A DNA stretch of 64,000 nt from Nephrocerus scutellatus (GCA_947095585.1 OX352763.1:34707462-34771461), one strand, 5' to 3'. Shown: positions 11,640-22,904, numbered from the stretch's first letter. A program made the numbers and translations. The notes: a model not told the origin generated them from the sequence alone.

Positions 11640-12125
11640 TGTTCTACGATATTCCTAGACGTTGTACAAGCTTTTGGCATGAATGACTGATATATAAACT
11701 CAAAAAACTCCTTCCTGGTCAATATGCACCTATTCTCCATTCAAACGTAAGAAAATATACTTTTTAATAAATCAAGAAGATGACTATTCTGGCCTTAAGA
11801 AAATTAAGGCAGGTGTTCCACAAGGCAGCGTTCTAGGACCAGTACTCTCTCTACTTTCTATACACTTGGGATCTAACAACATTAGAAAATAACACCGTTA
11901 CAAAATTTACTGATGACTCGACAATTATGGCAATGGGTAAGAGCAGTGCTGAACCCACTAAAATACTTCAATCGGGTATTGCCGACATATAAAGCTGGAC
12001 CAAAAAGTGGTGAAGTAAACTTAATGAATCAAAATCAATGCACGTAGTAAAGTAAAGTAACAAATGAAGTCAACAAAAAAATACTTCTTAGCTTATAATT
12101 AGATTGCAATATCAAGCAGTGTGTT
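11640..12125 (+). mobile_element. Jockey-like LINE, RT fragment
   Basis: Plus-strand readings give FWHE*LIYKLKKLLP near 11670, KIKAGVPQGSVLGP near 11800 and FTDDSTIMAMG near 11908, in the order and spacing of a jockey RT. YADD is replaced by FTDD but the Asp pair remains. Stops and frameshifts interrupt it every 100-200 bases. The 5' and 3' parts are absent; an A-rich run at 12126-12158 may be a remnant tail. Confidence 0.75.
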
Positions 12126-12339
12126 TTTTAAATAAAAATAAATAAAAAAATAAAAATTCTCTAGCGGCATAAGACTGCGTTGGCTAAGGTTTTATACAGC
12201 GTCTTTTAAGTGTTCGAAAGACCAAGGCTTTCTTAGCCCAAAGATACAGTGATTAGCGAGAGTAATCCTTCGTTTGACTTCTGCAGTGATGTCATTGTTC
12301 GAACTTACAGCGGAACCGATGTAAACAAATACCCTTTAC

Positions 12340-12620
12340 TAACTAACTAACTTTAGCCATAACTGTTTATTGTGACATTCGGAACATTCGGCTGGCTTCT
12401 GTCAATGATATCGATGTCGCCAGCGTATGTCATCAGTTGAATAGACTTAAATATAATTGTGAATCTCTCGTAGACTCGCTCAATTCTCTTCAATCTTATT
12501 GTATTAAAGAAATCACAAGGCAGCTTGCACAAGTCCTTTATTGATTTCGAATGACTCGGTAAGTAAGGGTAAAAAAAGTATTGGTCTCTAGGATCTGCCA
12601 CAGAATGAATATTTGGTCGA
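12340..12620 (-). mobile_element. LINE family 2, RT active-site fragment
   Basis: The minus-strand reading 12353-12601 contains QLMTYAGDIDIIDRSQPN, matching QILAYADDIDIIGRK at 27400. The first Asp of YADD is Gly, so this copy is catalytically dead. It sits out of order with the C-terminal family 2 sequence that follows at 12740, so at least two insertions or a rearrangement are involved. Confidence 0.7.
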
Positions 12621-12739
12621 TAGTGGACTTTCCTATAACCTCACACATAAAGGCCAATCTGATTGGGCGCTTAGACAATACAGAAGATAGGATCTTATAG
12701 TCGATATTAAGGAGACCAATTCATTTATCTTCATCGTAT

Positions 12740-13760
12740 TTGGCTCTACAACTGGGGTCCGGTACTGGCCTCCCGCGAAAAATCTCTCCACCGGTCCCGA
12801 TTTTGGGCCGATGTCATCCAGTTTTGCATACCTAAACTCTGGGCGTCTACGCTATCCTTCCAACGTATGCTTGGCCGGCCTCGCTGCTGTGTTCCATAAA
12901 TCCTACCGCAAAGGACTTTCCAAGCAGGATCATCTTCGCTCATGCGAACTAGGTGTCCTTCCCACCGGAGCTTACCAAGCTTAATTCTTTTCACGATATC
13001 GACAACGCGGTAACGCTCGTAGATCTCATCATTATAGAGTCTCCGGAATCGTCCATCCTAATTCATCTATAGTTGGCGCAATTTAGTGGGTCTTCTTGCT
13101 TGTGGATCGGGCAAACAATATTGAGTTTCTATACATCAGATCAGGCATCATTTTGGGATAAGCTGGTGTAAAATTATTTCCGGTTTTAAAAAGTCTTGGC
13201 CTGCAGACCATCAGGGTCAATAGCTATATGATTCTTCAATTTGGATATTGCAATCCCTACTCGACCTGGATGAGATTGAGAAAAGTTTTGGCTGTCATCT
13301 TACAGATGGAATGGTACTTCCTGCTTGACAGTGGAATGTTAATCTTCATCGCTATTTAACAGTCTGCAGAAGTGGCCTTTTCATGTTCTCAGCGCACTGC
13401 CTGTAATTCCACTACGAGGTTTGCTTCCAAACCTCGACTTTCTGTTTAGGTTTTGTGGGTTGGACATTTGGCCAACCTGCGAGCATTACCATCTCTAAAT
13501 TTCTTCGATAACGCACTTTGCTTGCTCTTTCCTTTTCCTTTGGCACTTGATTTTGGGCGGCATAAGATTTATACAGCAATGATGTGTTCCTTCCCAATTT
13601 TGGCATTAAAATAATCGAACACAATCTAAGTGTCAAATTTGGTGCATTGCTCTTAGGTTATGTCGAGAAGCTCGCAGAAACAATATTTGGTATTGTCGGC
13701 TTATTCCTCTGTAGTGGCGAGACCGCATATGAGGTTTAAGTTGCCAAATTAAGCCTTATT
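12740..13760 (-). mobile_element. LINE family 2, rearranged endonuclease-RT-C-terminal copy
   Basis: On the minus strand, YFNAKIGKEH near 13600 is the endonuclease GDFNAKIGKE motif. IVCPIHKQEDPLNCANYR near 13140 is the RT entry motif, interrupted by large deletions. 12746-12994 codes the family C-terminus, with IKLGKLRWEGHLVRMSEDDP and a terminal STGPQL. Several stops separate the parts. The region between the entry motif and the C-terminus, which should include YADD, is gone. Confidence 0.75.
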
Positions 13761-13789
13761 ACGGGTTGTTAGAATAGGACGCCCCAGTT

Positions 13790-14240
13790 GACACCATGTA
13801 GGGAATTCCTCCGCTGGTGTCTGATTTATTGGGACTACTTCGGTGGGATAACTCCTCCGCTACTTCTATCTGTCGACCTTGCTAGATCCTATTGCATACA
13901 CAAAATCCGTGGTCTGCTTTAAGTTTCATTTTAGTAGTCGCGTAAGACCATAAGCCGTAACAAGGCTTACCCCAAGCAAGGATAAGGCGAGAATTTTACT
14001 ACTCACAAAATCCACAAACTTCCAATGAACATTATCTCAATTGTTGACCCTATAATCGGGGTCTGATCATAGCCTCTCGAACTTAGCTTTATCTTAATAA
14101 GCTGTTTGCTTGCCGGAATATTAAGTACATGAGCATTGATACCTTGATCTTTACTTGTATTTTTTAGTTAACTGAAGCTACGAACAAAGTTACAAAGCTC
14201 ATTGGTCCCAAACTTCATAGACAGCAAACAATAGAAGGAC
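13790..14240. other. Unassigned spacer between opposed LINE pieces
   Basis: I see no recognisable protein or repeat here. It lies between the minus-strand family 2 copy and the plus-strand one, and may be decayed endonuclease sequence. Confidence 0.35.
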
Positions 14241-14249
14241 TTTATTAAC

Positions 14250-14700
14250 TTTTTGAACAACTATAGTAATATGACCTGTGGTTAGATGAGTTCCAAAACT
14301 CACTAAACCATCTGTTAATGGATTTTAAAGCCGCCTATGGTAGCATATTGAGTGGAGAACTATATAAAGTCATGAGAGAAAATTTGGCGATCCAAATACT
14401 TGTATACTGATACGATTGTGTAGGTTGATCATGACCTATGATCTATAGCGGGCTCCGAGAAGAGAATGGAATGGAAATGGAATGGAGAAGTCTGGTGTAA
14501 CGGTCCTCTATCTATAAGATCATCCAGATACTGGCTAATGCAGATGATATTGACAATGTTGGTAGAAACCTCAGAGTTGTACTACAAGAAAATCGAGCGA
14601 CCGGCATGAAATCTTGGTCTGCACATAAATGGGAACAAAGTACATGATGGCCAATTCTGCGAGCCTAAAATCCGAAATTGGTCTTTATACGGATCTTTTC
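14250..14700 (+). mobile_element. LINE family 2, RT fragment
   Basis: The plus strand reads HLLMDFKAAYGSI near 14310, matching LFIDFKAAYDSI of the copy at 47600-47990, followed by ELYKVMREN. Near 14527, ILANADDIDNVGRN matches AYADDIDIIGR, with Asn in place of Tyr. Stops interrupt both. It points away from the family 2 copy at 12740-13760. Confidence 0.7.
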
Positions 14701-14733
14701 GCTGATAGCTATAAGCTATAACGATATTTAGCT

Positions 14734-15135
14734 TTGTCTTTCGGATGCACCATTACCCTTTTGAAAATGTCTTACGGCCAAACGAGTATTAATGTGAAAC
14801 TACCAATAACTTTTCCATTAACAAAAAAAAAAGAAAAACTTTTTGCCATTCTCGTACTTTATAGCGAATGTTATTATGGTAAATGTCATCCACTTGAATC
14901 GTTCGATCGTTCGTTACTTTTTGGTGTGATACTTAAAGACGACCACTTTAACTTAGCATTACCACATAAAGGTCAGCACATACACGTTACCTTTAGATTC
15001 ATTTGTTTTAATGGCAAATTCTTAGTTGTTTGTTCCACTGTTTCTTTAGTTCAAATAAGTCTTCTGCCAAGCCTTGCTCATGGCTTAACCCTACTGCTTG
15101 CTACTGTACTGGTTTTCTTGCTAATGAAAGTTTAA
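14734..15135 (+). CDS. Unidentified 133-codon open frame
   Basis: An uninterrupted frame of 133 codons with a hydrophobic C-terminal third (LLPSLAHGLTLLLATVLVFL near residue 110). I recognise no domain. It begins at an ATG but nothing around it supports expression, and flanking DNA is LINE debris. It may be a chance open frame or part of an unrecognised element. Confidence 0.15.
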   Translation: MSFGCTITLLKMSYGQTSINVKLPITFPLTKKKEKLFAILVLYSECYYGKCHPLESFDRSLLFGVILKDDHFNLALPHKGQHIHVTFRFICFNGKFLVVCSTVSLVQISLLPSLAHGLTLLLATVLVFLLMKV

Positions 15136-15139
15136 GTTT

Positions 15140-15990
15140 ATTTGTACAAGTCAAGTGGTATTAAGAGATTCTTCATCATCAGCATCTGACCATATTGCCA
15201 TAATAAAACATTCGGTTATTTAACATTTATTTCGGCCACAAAAGATCAGAGAAAGCTTATCTGGCATATACGAACAGACTGCGCCAGATCTCATCTAAAA
15301 AATTATTCCAAAAATCCCAATAAGACCTGTCCAACAGGTAAATTCATTGAAAATTTACTGCGACACACCCCGTTAATGGCTAAAAACGCACTTTCTACCC
15401 AGTGGTTGTGGTGGATTCGTTCACCAAGGCACCGACTAATTGGAGAACCTGTTCATATTTTTTTTTTATTGATATCGCTATTTAATAATTATTTTTTATT
15501 TCATATATTTATCGTTCTTTTTATAACATGCCGCCAGCACTGGATGGGGCAATCTATAATAAGTTAAAGGTTTTTTTTCCAATCCGAATAATGTGCCTCT
15601 TCTCACGATAGGACGGTGATGTTCATCGTACTCGTAGACAGCTCTGAGTGGTTGAATGAGGGAAGGCTGCAAATGCCTTGGACAAAACGCAAGCACATTG
15701 ACGTGTTGCGTGGTCGATCATTCATATATTTCGCCGATGTCACTGATGGGGTATAAATGCAGCAATCACTTTCTAATATGGTTAACCAGTTCAATTAGGC
15801 TTTTTTCTACAGCTTTACTAATAAAATGTGGCTTAAGTCTGATTTAGATGACAGTGGATTATTTGGAAAAGTTTCACTCTGTAAAGTGTATACCAATAAC
15901 GACCAATTAAATGCTTCGCGTGCACGCAGAAAAATTGAATTGCTGGATAGCTCATATCTACGCGTGTTTACGAATTTGCGTATATATAGT
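15140..15990. other. Unassigned region
   Basis: Short frames at 15376-15567 (+), 15496-15696 (-) and 15826-16029 (+) have no recognisable motif. A stretch near 15400 that reads VVVDSFTKAPTNW faintly resembles retroviral-type integrase cores but lacks supporting residues. A (TA)n microsatellite follows at 15994-16016. Confidence 0.35.
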
Positions 15991-16078
15991 AATGATATAT
16001 ATATATATATATATATTTCTTGTTTATGATTTCCATCAAAATTTATTTAGTAAAAATATAACATGGATAATGCATATA

Positions 16079-16374
16079 ATAATAATAATAATAATATTCG
16101 GCTCGACAGACCATTGCGGTCCATTGCGGTCGCGACCATTTGTGTTGCGCATTTATAGTTTTGGACACAAATGGAAGGGACCTACAATTTAAGGCCGGAT
16201 CCGAACGGCGAATTGAGAAGCTTTCCGTGACAAGTTATTACTCTTTGAACGTTTGTCACCCATTCGCGAGAGGTGGGACACTGTGAAAAATATTTTTGGT
16301 GTTACTGGGATTCGAACCACGAACCTCCTGCTCAGTAGCCATGTGCATTTCCACTGAGCCACGGCGCCCACAAC
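16079..16374 (-). mobile_element. tRNA-derived SINE, copy B (best preserved)
   Basis: The reverse strand starts GGCGCCGTGGCTCAGTGG, giving a perfect A box (TGGCTCAGTGG), and then GTGGTTCGAATCCC, a perfect B box, about 30 bases on. The body follows, and the copy ends in an (ATT)n tail seen on the plus strand as (AAT)n at 16077-16096. GCATATA occurs at 16072-16078 and 16375-16381, a likely target duplication. The 43-kb separated copies share the whole body. Confidence 0.9.
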
Positions 16375-16529
16375 GCATATACTCTGCAGATTATAATGGA
16401 ATTACTAATCTAACAATTGAGAACATTGGTCTCGCCTATATTAGAATATTTATTTAAAAAAGTCCCATATATCCTTAAAAAACTGCTCTTGTTATTCCCG
16501 TGCATAAAAAAATGCAAGAAAGTTCACAT

Positions 16530-17045
16530 TAAAAGCAAGCAAATGTGAAAAAACTTCGTTATTCGGGTACAAATATATTTTAACTGTACATCGAAATACG
16601 CCACACAGTCGTTTATTATTTGGTAATAATCGTCAAAATGCATGTTTTTGAGGTCGGAGCTATTTCAAAGAATTTTCTTTTTTCCACGCTTCACACGCGC
16701 CACACGCGACTCGCAACACGCGTCATATGCGGGATATCAAAATGGGCCCCTGACATTGATCACAAAATTTCAGCCCTCTAGGTCGTGCGAAAGGTCAAAA
16801 GTGGACCTCAAAAAACGAGAAAATGACACGATTTCAAAACATATCACATGTCACACGCGAAACGTGACACGCGTCATATGGAATATACACGGAATATAAA
16901 AAACGGTATTTTGGATTTAGATACTCACAAAATTTCAACTCTCTAGGTCGTTTGAAAGGTGGTTAAAAGACCTTAAAAAAAGTAAAAAAAAATACTACGA
17001 ATATGAAAAATGCTTTTTGGACTATGACGCTCACAAAATTTCAGC
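16530..17045 (+). repeat. CACACGCG-rich dispersed repeat, copy 1
   Basis: Noncoding repeat with internal sub-repeats: the phrase CTCACAAAATTTCAG followed by CTCTAGGTCGT recurs near 16760, 16925 and 17030, and CACACGCG / CACGCGTCATATG words alternate with them. The whole block reappears in reverse orientation at 36836-37690. It runs straight into family 1 LINE sequence at about 17045. The class is unknown. Confidence 0.75.
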
Positions 17046-17049
17046 TTGG

Positions 17050-18000
17050 TAGACCACCTGGGAACGGACGGAGGTCTGGAGTTGGACTGATGTTAACTCC
17101 GGTAGCACGAAACAGCCTTATATCCTGGAAACCTCATAGAGCCCGGATACTGACAGCTACATTCCAGAGTAGAGTAAGAACAATGACTATCATACAGTGT
17201 TAAGCTCCAATCGAAGACGCGATTGAGGACGAAAAGGACAATTTGTATAGTCATCAGGTCTCCGTGTATAACCAAACGCCTTATATCGACATCGTAATGG
17301 TGATGCGGGACATCAACGCCAAGGTAGGAAGCGATAATACTATGCCTAAGTGAGAGCGTTATGTGGACTTCTGTAATACCAATCGCCTAGTCATTAGAGG
17401 TACGCTGCATCCGCAGCATACATACATATAACGATGAGTTATATACAATATCTTCCCAATATGACAGCTTTGTCCCTAAAACCAACTTGTGTAAAAGAAA
17501 GGTTTCCTGTGTGGAACGACCAGCTAGCTAAGTTAAGGAGCAAAGTTAGAAAACTCCTCAACTCTGCTAAACGCACGAAGAGTTGGGACGAATATAGGTT
17601 CGCCCTTACAGAGTACAATGCTGCGAAAACATTGTCGTAATGCCAGTATATGCACAAAATCTATACCTCAGCATATGTTCCATAAATTAATATTTAAACA
17701 GCTGCTCAGGCATGCTCTGCACTTCTCTGATTTTAAACGATGAGTGGGGTGATGAGTGATGGAGTTCCTCAATCATGTGTTAAACATTGATGTGATGCCG
17801 TCGCACTTTACGCTTCCATTGACAGCATCACAACGAAAGTGATAGCGAATATAATAAAGTAAATGTCACGTCCAACACGGTAAGGGGTGTGCGAGGAATT
17901 TGAAGTCCAAAGTGGAGTATGTCAGGGGTGCATACTATCACCGCTATTATTCCTAGTAGTCATCAGCGATGAACTCCGTGCAGCACTGGTATCCTGAAAA
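17050..18000 (+). mobile_element. RTE-like LINE (family 1 relative), decayed
   Basis: Plus-strand frames read SGVGLMLTPVARNSLISW and MTIIQC (17085-17203, endonuclease), RDINAKVGSDN near 17307, a linker with VWNDQLAKLRSKVRKL and WDEYRFALTEYNAAK (17500-17630), and CEEFEVQSGVCQGCILSPLLF near 17890 (RT). The part of the RT that would carry the YADD box is missing. Order is collinear with family 1, but the linker differs from the copy at 470-3345, so it is probably a related subfamily. Confidence 0.7.
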
Positions 18001-18002
18001 CA

Positions 18003-18200
18003 TTGATTCTCCAGACTTTCGATAGCATTCCGAACGCAGCCCTTGCTTTCCCGATTTTGCTGCACACATACAGTTCGGTGTCGCCCCGATCAGCCGAGAG
18101 TGTGGTCTCCTAGGTATAGAAAGTTTTCAACTTTTTCGACTACCTGTCCAGCAATGTTGAGTTGAGAGCGGGTGTTAGAAGTGTTCAGGGCTTTTGTTTT
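18003..18200 (-). mobile_element. RTE-like LINE, RT C-terminal fragment
   Basis: The minus strand reads SQLNIAGQVVEKVENFLYLG, then IGKARAAFGM-like sequence with one frameshift, matching the post-YADD region of family 1-type RTs. It faces the plus-strand piece that ends at 18000, so an inversion or two insertions met here. Confidence 0.6.
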
Positions 18201-18489
18201 GGCTGGAGCTGCAAGTTATTCAGCTGCAGAGACCCTTTCTCGTTATTTAGCGGATCATCACCTATCGGGAGACGCTGCTCCTATGAGGCCTTTTTTAGTC
18301 GTTTACCAATTGCGCAGTTGACAATTCAACATATAATTATAAATGACATCAATGTTTACACACACTACGGCACGACGACAACTCCATTGCGAAATATACC
18401 ATGCAGTCGAACAGCCAGGCAGGTAGAACAGGAGTAAGCAGGATATCCGTAAAAAGACTAAGCGTACGATATTTTAGAAGACTATTGAG

Positions 18490-19370
18490 CGTCATGCCGT
18501 AGAGACGAGAGGTATAATTAGATACGTGATCAAATCATTTAGTTTCCTCTTAGATACGTAGCAGGAATTACAGTAAATTTCGCAACCATATGTCAGGACT
18601 GGTACAGCTAATGTTTTTGCCAGTAAAATTCTAGTTTTGAAAGGAGTGAAAGAACGTGTAGCCCACAAAGTACGAAGCACACCATACGTCTTTCCTACTG
18701 CTATATTAATGTGAGTGTCCCATGCCAAGTCATGACTCAAGGTCATCCCAAGGTTTTTAACATTTTCAACATAGTCTATAGGGGTGTTATTTAATGTGAT
18801 TACAGGAAAATATGATAGATCCAACTACTGCTATGCATTTAGATTTTTTTAGCATTTAGAATTAGACCATTACGATTTGACCATAGCGCTATCCTTGATA
18901 GATCCTCATTTAAACAACTCACAGTATGCTCGATTAAGCCCAGCGGACAACTTAGTACGAGCTGAGTATCATCAGCGTACATATGAATGAAGTGAACTGT
19001 GCCTTACAATAGATGGGACTTCATTTACAAACATGGAAAATAATAATGGTCCTAAAATGGATCCCTGAGGAACTCCATTGGTTGTAGGGAGAAAGTCTGA
19101 CAGGGCCTTATTAATTTCTACGGCTTGAAATCTGTTTGTTAGATATGAAAATATTCATAGCACTAGGTTCGAAATTGTAATCTCGAGATAGCTTTTGGCA
19201 TAGAGTTGAGTGGTCGACAGTATCAAACGCTTTAGAAAAATCTAGTAGTACGAGGAATGAGACTTTTCCCTCATCATCTAGATCATGACGTATGTCATCT
19301 GATAAGCCTATTACGGCTGTTATGCAGCTATGTTTCTGCCGGAATCCTGATTGCTTAGGCGTCCTTGGGA
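18490..19370 (-). mobile_element. CR1/jockey-type LINE, RT fragment
   Basis: Reading minus, TPKQSGFRQKHSCITAV (near 19350), LVLLDFSKAFDTVDH (near 19220), NGVPQGSILGPLLF (near 19080) and DYVENVKNLGMTLSHDLAW (near 18750) follow in the normal RT order. The stretch that should hold YADD is decayed (around 18970). The open part 18492-18824 codes the C-terminal thumb region. The endonuclease is absent. Confidence 0.8.
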
Positions 19371-19688
19371 ATGAGTTGGAGGCAGATCAAACGCGTTGCA
19401 GAAGACAGAACAAGATAGCGCGTATAGGCGCTGTTGACGCCCTATGCCCCTCGAGAGCATAGGAACATATCTATGTTCCATATAAGCTAGATGATCCGAC
19501 TCGCCACAGAGCATTGAACCGAGAGCACTAGTTCACCGAATTGCTTAAAATCGATAATTAAAATTTAGATTATTTTATTATTTTATTTCGTCACCTGTAT
19601 GTTTTAAAAGTCTTAAAATTTATTTTATTTACGAAGTATCGAAATACTAAAGTCACACGTATAATGTTAGAAATAATATGACCTGTAT

Positions 19689-19880
19689 TTGTCCAACGAA
19701 AAAATTGAAACATTTATTAAAAAAAATTTATTTACCCACTTTCGAAAAGACTTTCTAAAACAACATTTAAAACAATTTTCTAAAGTAGGTGTTTTTTTTT
19801 GTCAAAACTGCGGATATGAATTAAGAAATGTAAGTTTGCTATGCAGTCATAAAGAAAAACATAAAGTCCCCAGCAATTGA
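19689..19880 (+). CDS. Short frame with one C2H2 zinc-finger motif
   Basis: The frame contains FFCQNCGYELRNVSLLCSH followed by KEKHK, giving Cys-x2-Cys-x12-His-x3-His with Leu in the usual second hydrophobic position. A lysine- and phenylalanine-rich stretch precedes it (KKNLFTHFRKDFLKQHLKQF). The frame lacks an ATG at its start and ends at 19880. It could be an exon remnant of a zinc-finger gene or of a DNA transposon. One motif in AT-rich DNA is weak evidence. Confidence 0.25.
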   Translation: MSNEKIETFIKKNLFTHFRKDFLKQHLKQFSKVGVFFCQNCGYELRNVSLLCSHKEKHKVPSN

Positions 19881-20439
19881 AGTTTCCTTTGTAATCAAAT
19901 GTTGCAGCACTAACCATGAAAAATTCAACCTGAACTTGCAATTAACTGTTAACAGTTACCAAGAGCAAAGCTTATTACCAAGAACCACACACATGGCCAA
20001 TCGATTTTCAAACCAAAACACAGAAAAACAAAAACTTATTTCATTTCAACTTGAAGGTAATTTGCAATTAAAAAAAATTATCGACAATTACGTTGCCATT
20101 CTCTTTGGCGGACAGACGGAACAGACTGGCGAGCGCTTGAAGCGAAGGTCAATCGCAGATTCTGGTTCTTGTATCTTGTACCGATGTAAGATCTATGTGT
20201 GCCTGTATGAGCATGTATCGTGTTTTCCATGGCCACCAGAATAGTTTGGCAGCAGAATTTACCATAAGAACAACACAAAAAACAACAATTACGAGTAAGT
20301 CTGAATGAGTGAGTGTCTGTCTATGTTGCAAGTTTTTGTCGTGTTACTTTATTAACTAAATGCTGCCACCACAGGTCCACCCAAACACAAGAGACACACC
20401 CAACATGACAATAATTATTAATTATTTTTATTTCCCTAT

Positions 20440-20611
20440 TTTTGCTAACATTGGTTTCGCTTTAAGGATTGGTAGACGTTTACATGCTGCATACAAAGCT
20501 TATACAGGAAAGAGACCAGTGTTTTCATACAAACCAAGACGTTCTGGTATTAAGTATCTGCATCGTGGTATAATAATTGATCGATTAATAAGTAGGGCAG
20601 GTAAAATTTAA
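20440..20611 (+). CDS. Unidentified C-terminal-like frame
   Basis: The frame ending at 20611 reads IGRRLHAAYKAYTGKR, RRSGIKYLHRG and IIIDRLISRAGKI before its stop. The residue mix is basic and balanced, unlike the surrounding translated noncoding DNA. I do not recognise it. It might be a terminal exon or an element remnant. Confidence 0.2.
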
Positions 20612-20814
20612 ATGAACCTTGATTGTCAAAAAAAGCAACAATTTGATGTTAAGATTTATTACGTAACCCACAACTTTTATTAGGCAAATTTTGGTACAAG
20701 ATCAGTCACAAGATTTCCCATTAAGTAACGTTTTTCAAACGATTTGAGAACGTACGCTCACTGTATAGAGCTTGAGCCGCACAGTAGCTAGTCAACTTTA
20801 TCGGCATTAAAGCA

Positions 20815-21100
20815 AACAGTCAGCGGCTATGCACAATTTGCGTGCCTCATTAACGTTCATGTACCCACAGAAGTTTCCCCAGAGGATGAAAAAGAAGACT
20901 TCTTCGAATCTGTCGAGCGAAAACTCCATGCATGCCCTTAGTATGATGTAAGACTCTTCGTTGCGAGATGAAGAATAGGTTGGCAGGCAATATTCAAGCA
21001 GCACATTGGCAGCAATAGACGAGCACAGAAATTACAAAGGACAACGAGTCAATACAAGGTTTGTGCTTAAGAATATCCACCACAAGCCACCCGGGTATCT
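20815..21100 (+). mobile_element. LINE family 2, endonuclease fragment
   Basis: One plus frame reads FACLINVHVPTEVSPEDEKE and FFESVERKLHACP, matching the INVHAPTEEK-type segment of AP endonucleases upstream of GDFNAKIGKE. A stop follows within the CP*YDV motif. It is the 5'-most piece of a plus-strand family 2 copy that seems to resume at 21985. Confidence 0.65.
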
Positions 21101-21229
21101 TCCTATTGAGTCACTTCTAAGCATATAGGCCGCCGAGGGAGAGTTAATCCTGTGGCGAGAAGCCTAACGTTGAATAGAAATAAAGAAAGCAACAGTACAG
21201 AACAGTACATCATTCGTAAAATGGGACGA

Positions 21230-21960
21230 ACCCGGCTATCCCAGCTTTTGCCATTAGGCATGCTCTTAAACTATTCCCATTTAGCGGTCTTCTCTTCGAG
21301 AGTAAACTGTAAGCCCCAGCGTAGCCTCCCCAGAACGAGCTGGGTCCTCAACCACAGTTGTCCTCAGTCCAGTCAACCTTACGGTCAAACCTGGTCTGTG
21401 GGCACGGACAACTCCCGCTGGCGACCTTGCTGAGGTCTGACATCAAGGAACTTAGTTCGTTCAGAGTGAATGCCTTTTTACGAAGGAAAAAACCATCACT
21501 GGCAAATCATCGTCCGGAACCTCGAACCTTATCATTTGTCGCTAGGATTACTGCTATCTCCTGGGCCGCCTGGAATAGAAACTATTTCAGGCCCTTCCCT
21601 CTGTCCCTTTGTGTACGAAGTGAGCTACTAAACACGGAGAGTCGCCCATAAGGTTATTCTAAGAACCAGTAGCCCACTTCGGGTCGCAAAGTACGAAGAC
21701 ATTGCCCATAAAGAGCAGTAGCCGCGGCCCTTATTAATATCCCGTGGTAAAGCCCAGCACCCTTACCATGTATAGGTTAAGATGCAATTGGAACCCCCAA
21801 GGTGAACAGAACAGTACATGAAGTCTGTTCATGTACGGATTGAGCCCCGTGCTTACCTATCTGTACGCCTTTAAGCAACTCTTTATATTTTGCTACTTAG
21901 CGGTCCTCCCTTTGGAGTAAACCGTTTCTTATGCCGTTTTAAGCCCTGCAACATAACTGA
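21230..21960 (+). repeat. Unclassified dispersed repeat (CGGAACCTCGAACC type), copy 1
   Basis: The segment at 21506-21560 (CCGGAACCTCGAACC, then TTATCATTTG) and the one at 21735-21790 (CGTGGTAAAGCCC) recur with the same order and orientation at 27940-28140. The stretch interrupts the family 2 LINE between its endonuclease (to 21100) and linker (from 21985). Translations are broken and match nothing I know. GAACAGTACA words are repeated at 21195-21210, 21808 and 21996. Confidence 0.5.
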
Positions 21961-21984
21961 TAGGTATTATGCTGCAGTCGGACC

Positions 21985-22560
21985 CCACGGCCCCACAGAA
22001 CAGTACAGACAGCGAACAGTACAAAGAGCGAGGACCGTACCAAGCCCAGAAGTTCGACCAAAGAGTCCCGCGGTATGACGCAATATACACCGCGATGTAC
22101 ATACAGCAAAGACAAAGAAGTTATTAATATGACAATCACTTTCGTGAATTGCTAAATGACCAGCTAACTGAGGATTCACCAAGTATAGCCGAAAGAAGTA
22201 CAGCTATAAATCGCCCTCGGAACCAGATAGTATCACAGGGGAGCTAATTAAATCAGAAGAATCCGAACTTCTGAATTCAAGAACTAATAATGCAAGTGCG
22301 GGAAAAAGAAGCAATACAATAAGACTGGAGAAATCGCACCCTGTGCCTAGCGAGATAGTGAGAGTAATCGCATTAAACATCTCTATTTGGCTCCAAAATG
22401 CAGTGGAATAGCCTGTGTCCTCTTCAAGTTGGTATTGGAGAAAGAGATCTGAGACTTTTATGTTACTGCCTCTATAATCCCATCCAGATACTCACTTGCG
22501 CAGACGATAATGACATTATTTGAAGAAATCCAGAAGCTTTCATTGATATTGATCCCTTAT
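21985..22560 (+). mobile_element. LINE family 2, linker and RT start
   Basis: Plus frames read EQYRQRTVQRARTVPSPEVR (compare EQYREPGPHHARKFYQRV near 53370), LLNDQLTEDSPS, a SGSITGELIKS-like stretch, and ILTCADDNDII near 22490 in place of YADDIDII. The alternative frames needed show at least four frameshifts. Most of the palm domain is deleted. Confidence 0.65.
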
Positions 22561-22904
22561 TTTTTTATACATAAACTCATTGCCAAGGAAGAACTCCCTG
22601 AATGACTTGCGCCATGCTAATAAAGTGGGCTTTGCCCTTTATCAAATTAAAATTAAAATTAAAAACTTGACCAAGAAAATATTACAAACAATACAAGTAA
22701 TGACGTAAGTGAGCTTTCAAAAACACTTCCTCCTCCTCCTATTGAACAAAATCGGACCTTCAGGAACTTGTTGACAAAGATATTGAAGCGCGTAGACCGG
22801 GACGCCTAGAATTTAGGGATACCATACTTGATATTTGGAGAGCCAAATATTAAACTCATTGACGCTGGACTTATCATCATCAGAACCGCATTTCGTAGAT
22901 TAAA

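Noticed and set aside
15376..15567. Possible retroviral-type integrase fragment
   Set aside because: A VVVDSFTKAPTNW-like phrase alone; the Asp-Asp-Glu spacing and zinc motif are missing and no LTRs are seen.
16189..16371. Possible tRNA gene on the minus strand
   Set aside because: Perfect A and B boxes belong to a SINE head: the cloverleaf is not complete and the body and tail continue as in five other copies.
18162..18437. 91-codon plus frame (GWSCKLFSCRD)
   Set aside because: No motif is recognisable, and its first part is antisense to the RT C-terminal fragment at 18003-18200.
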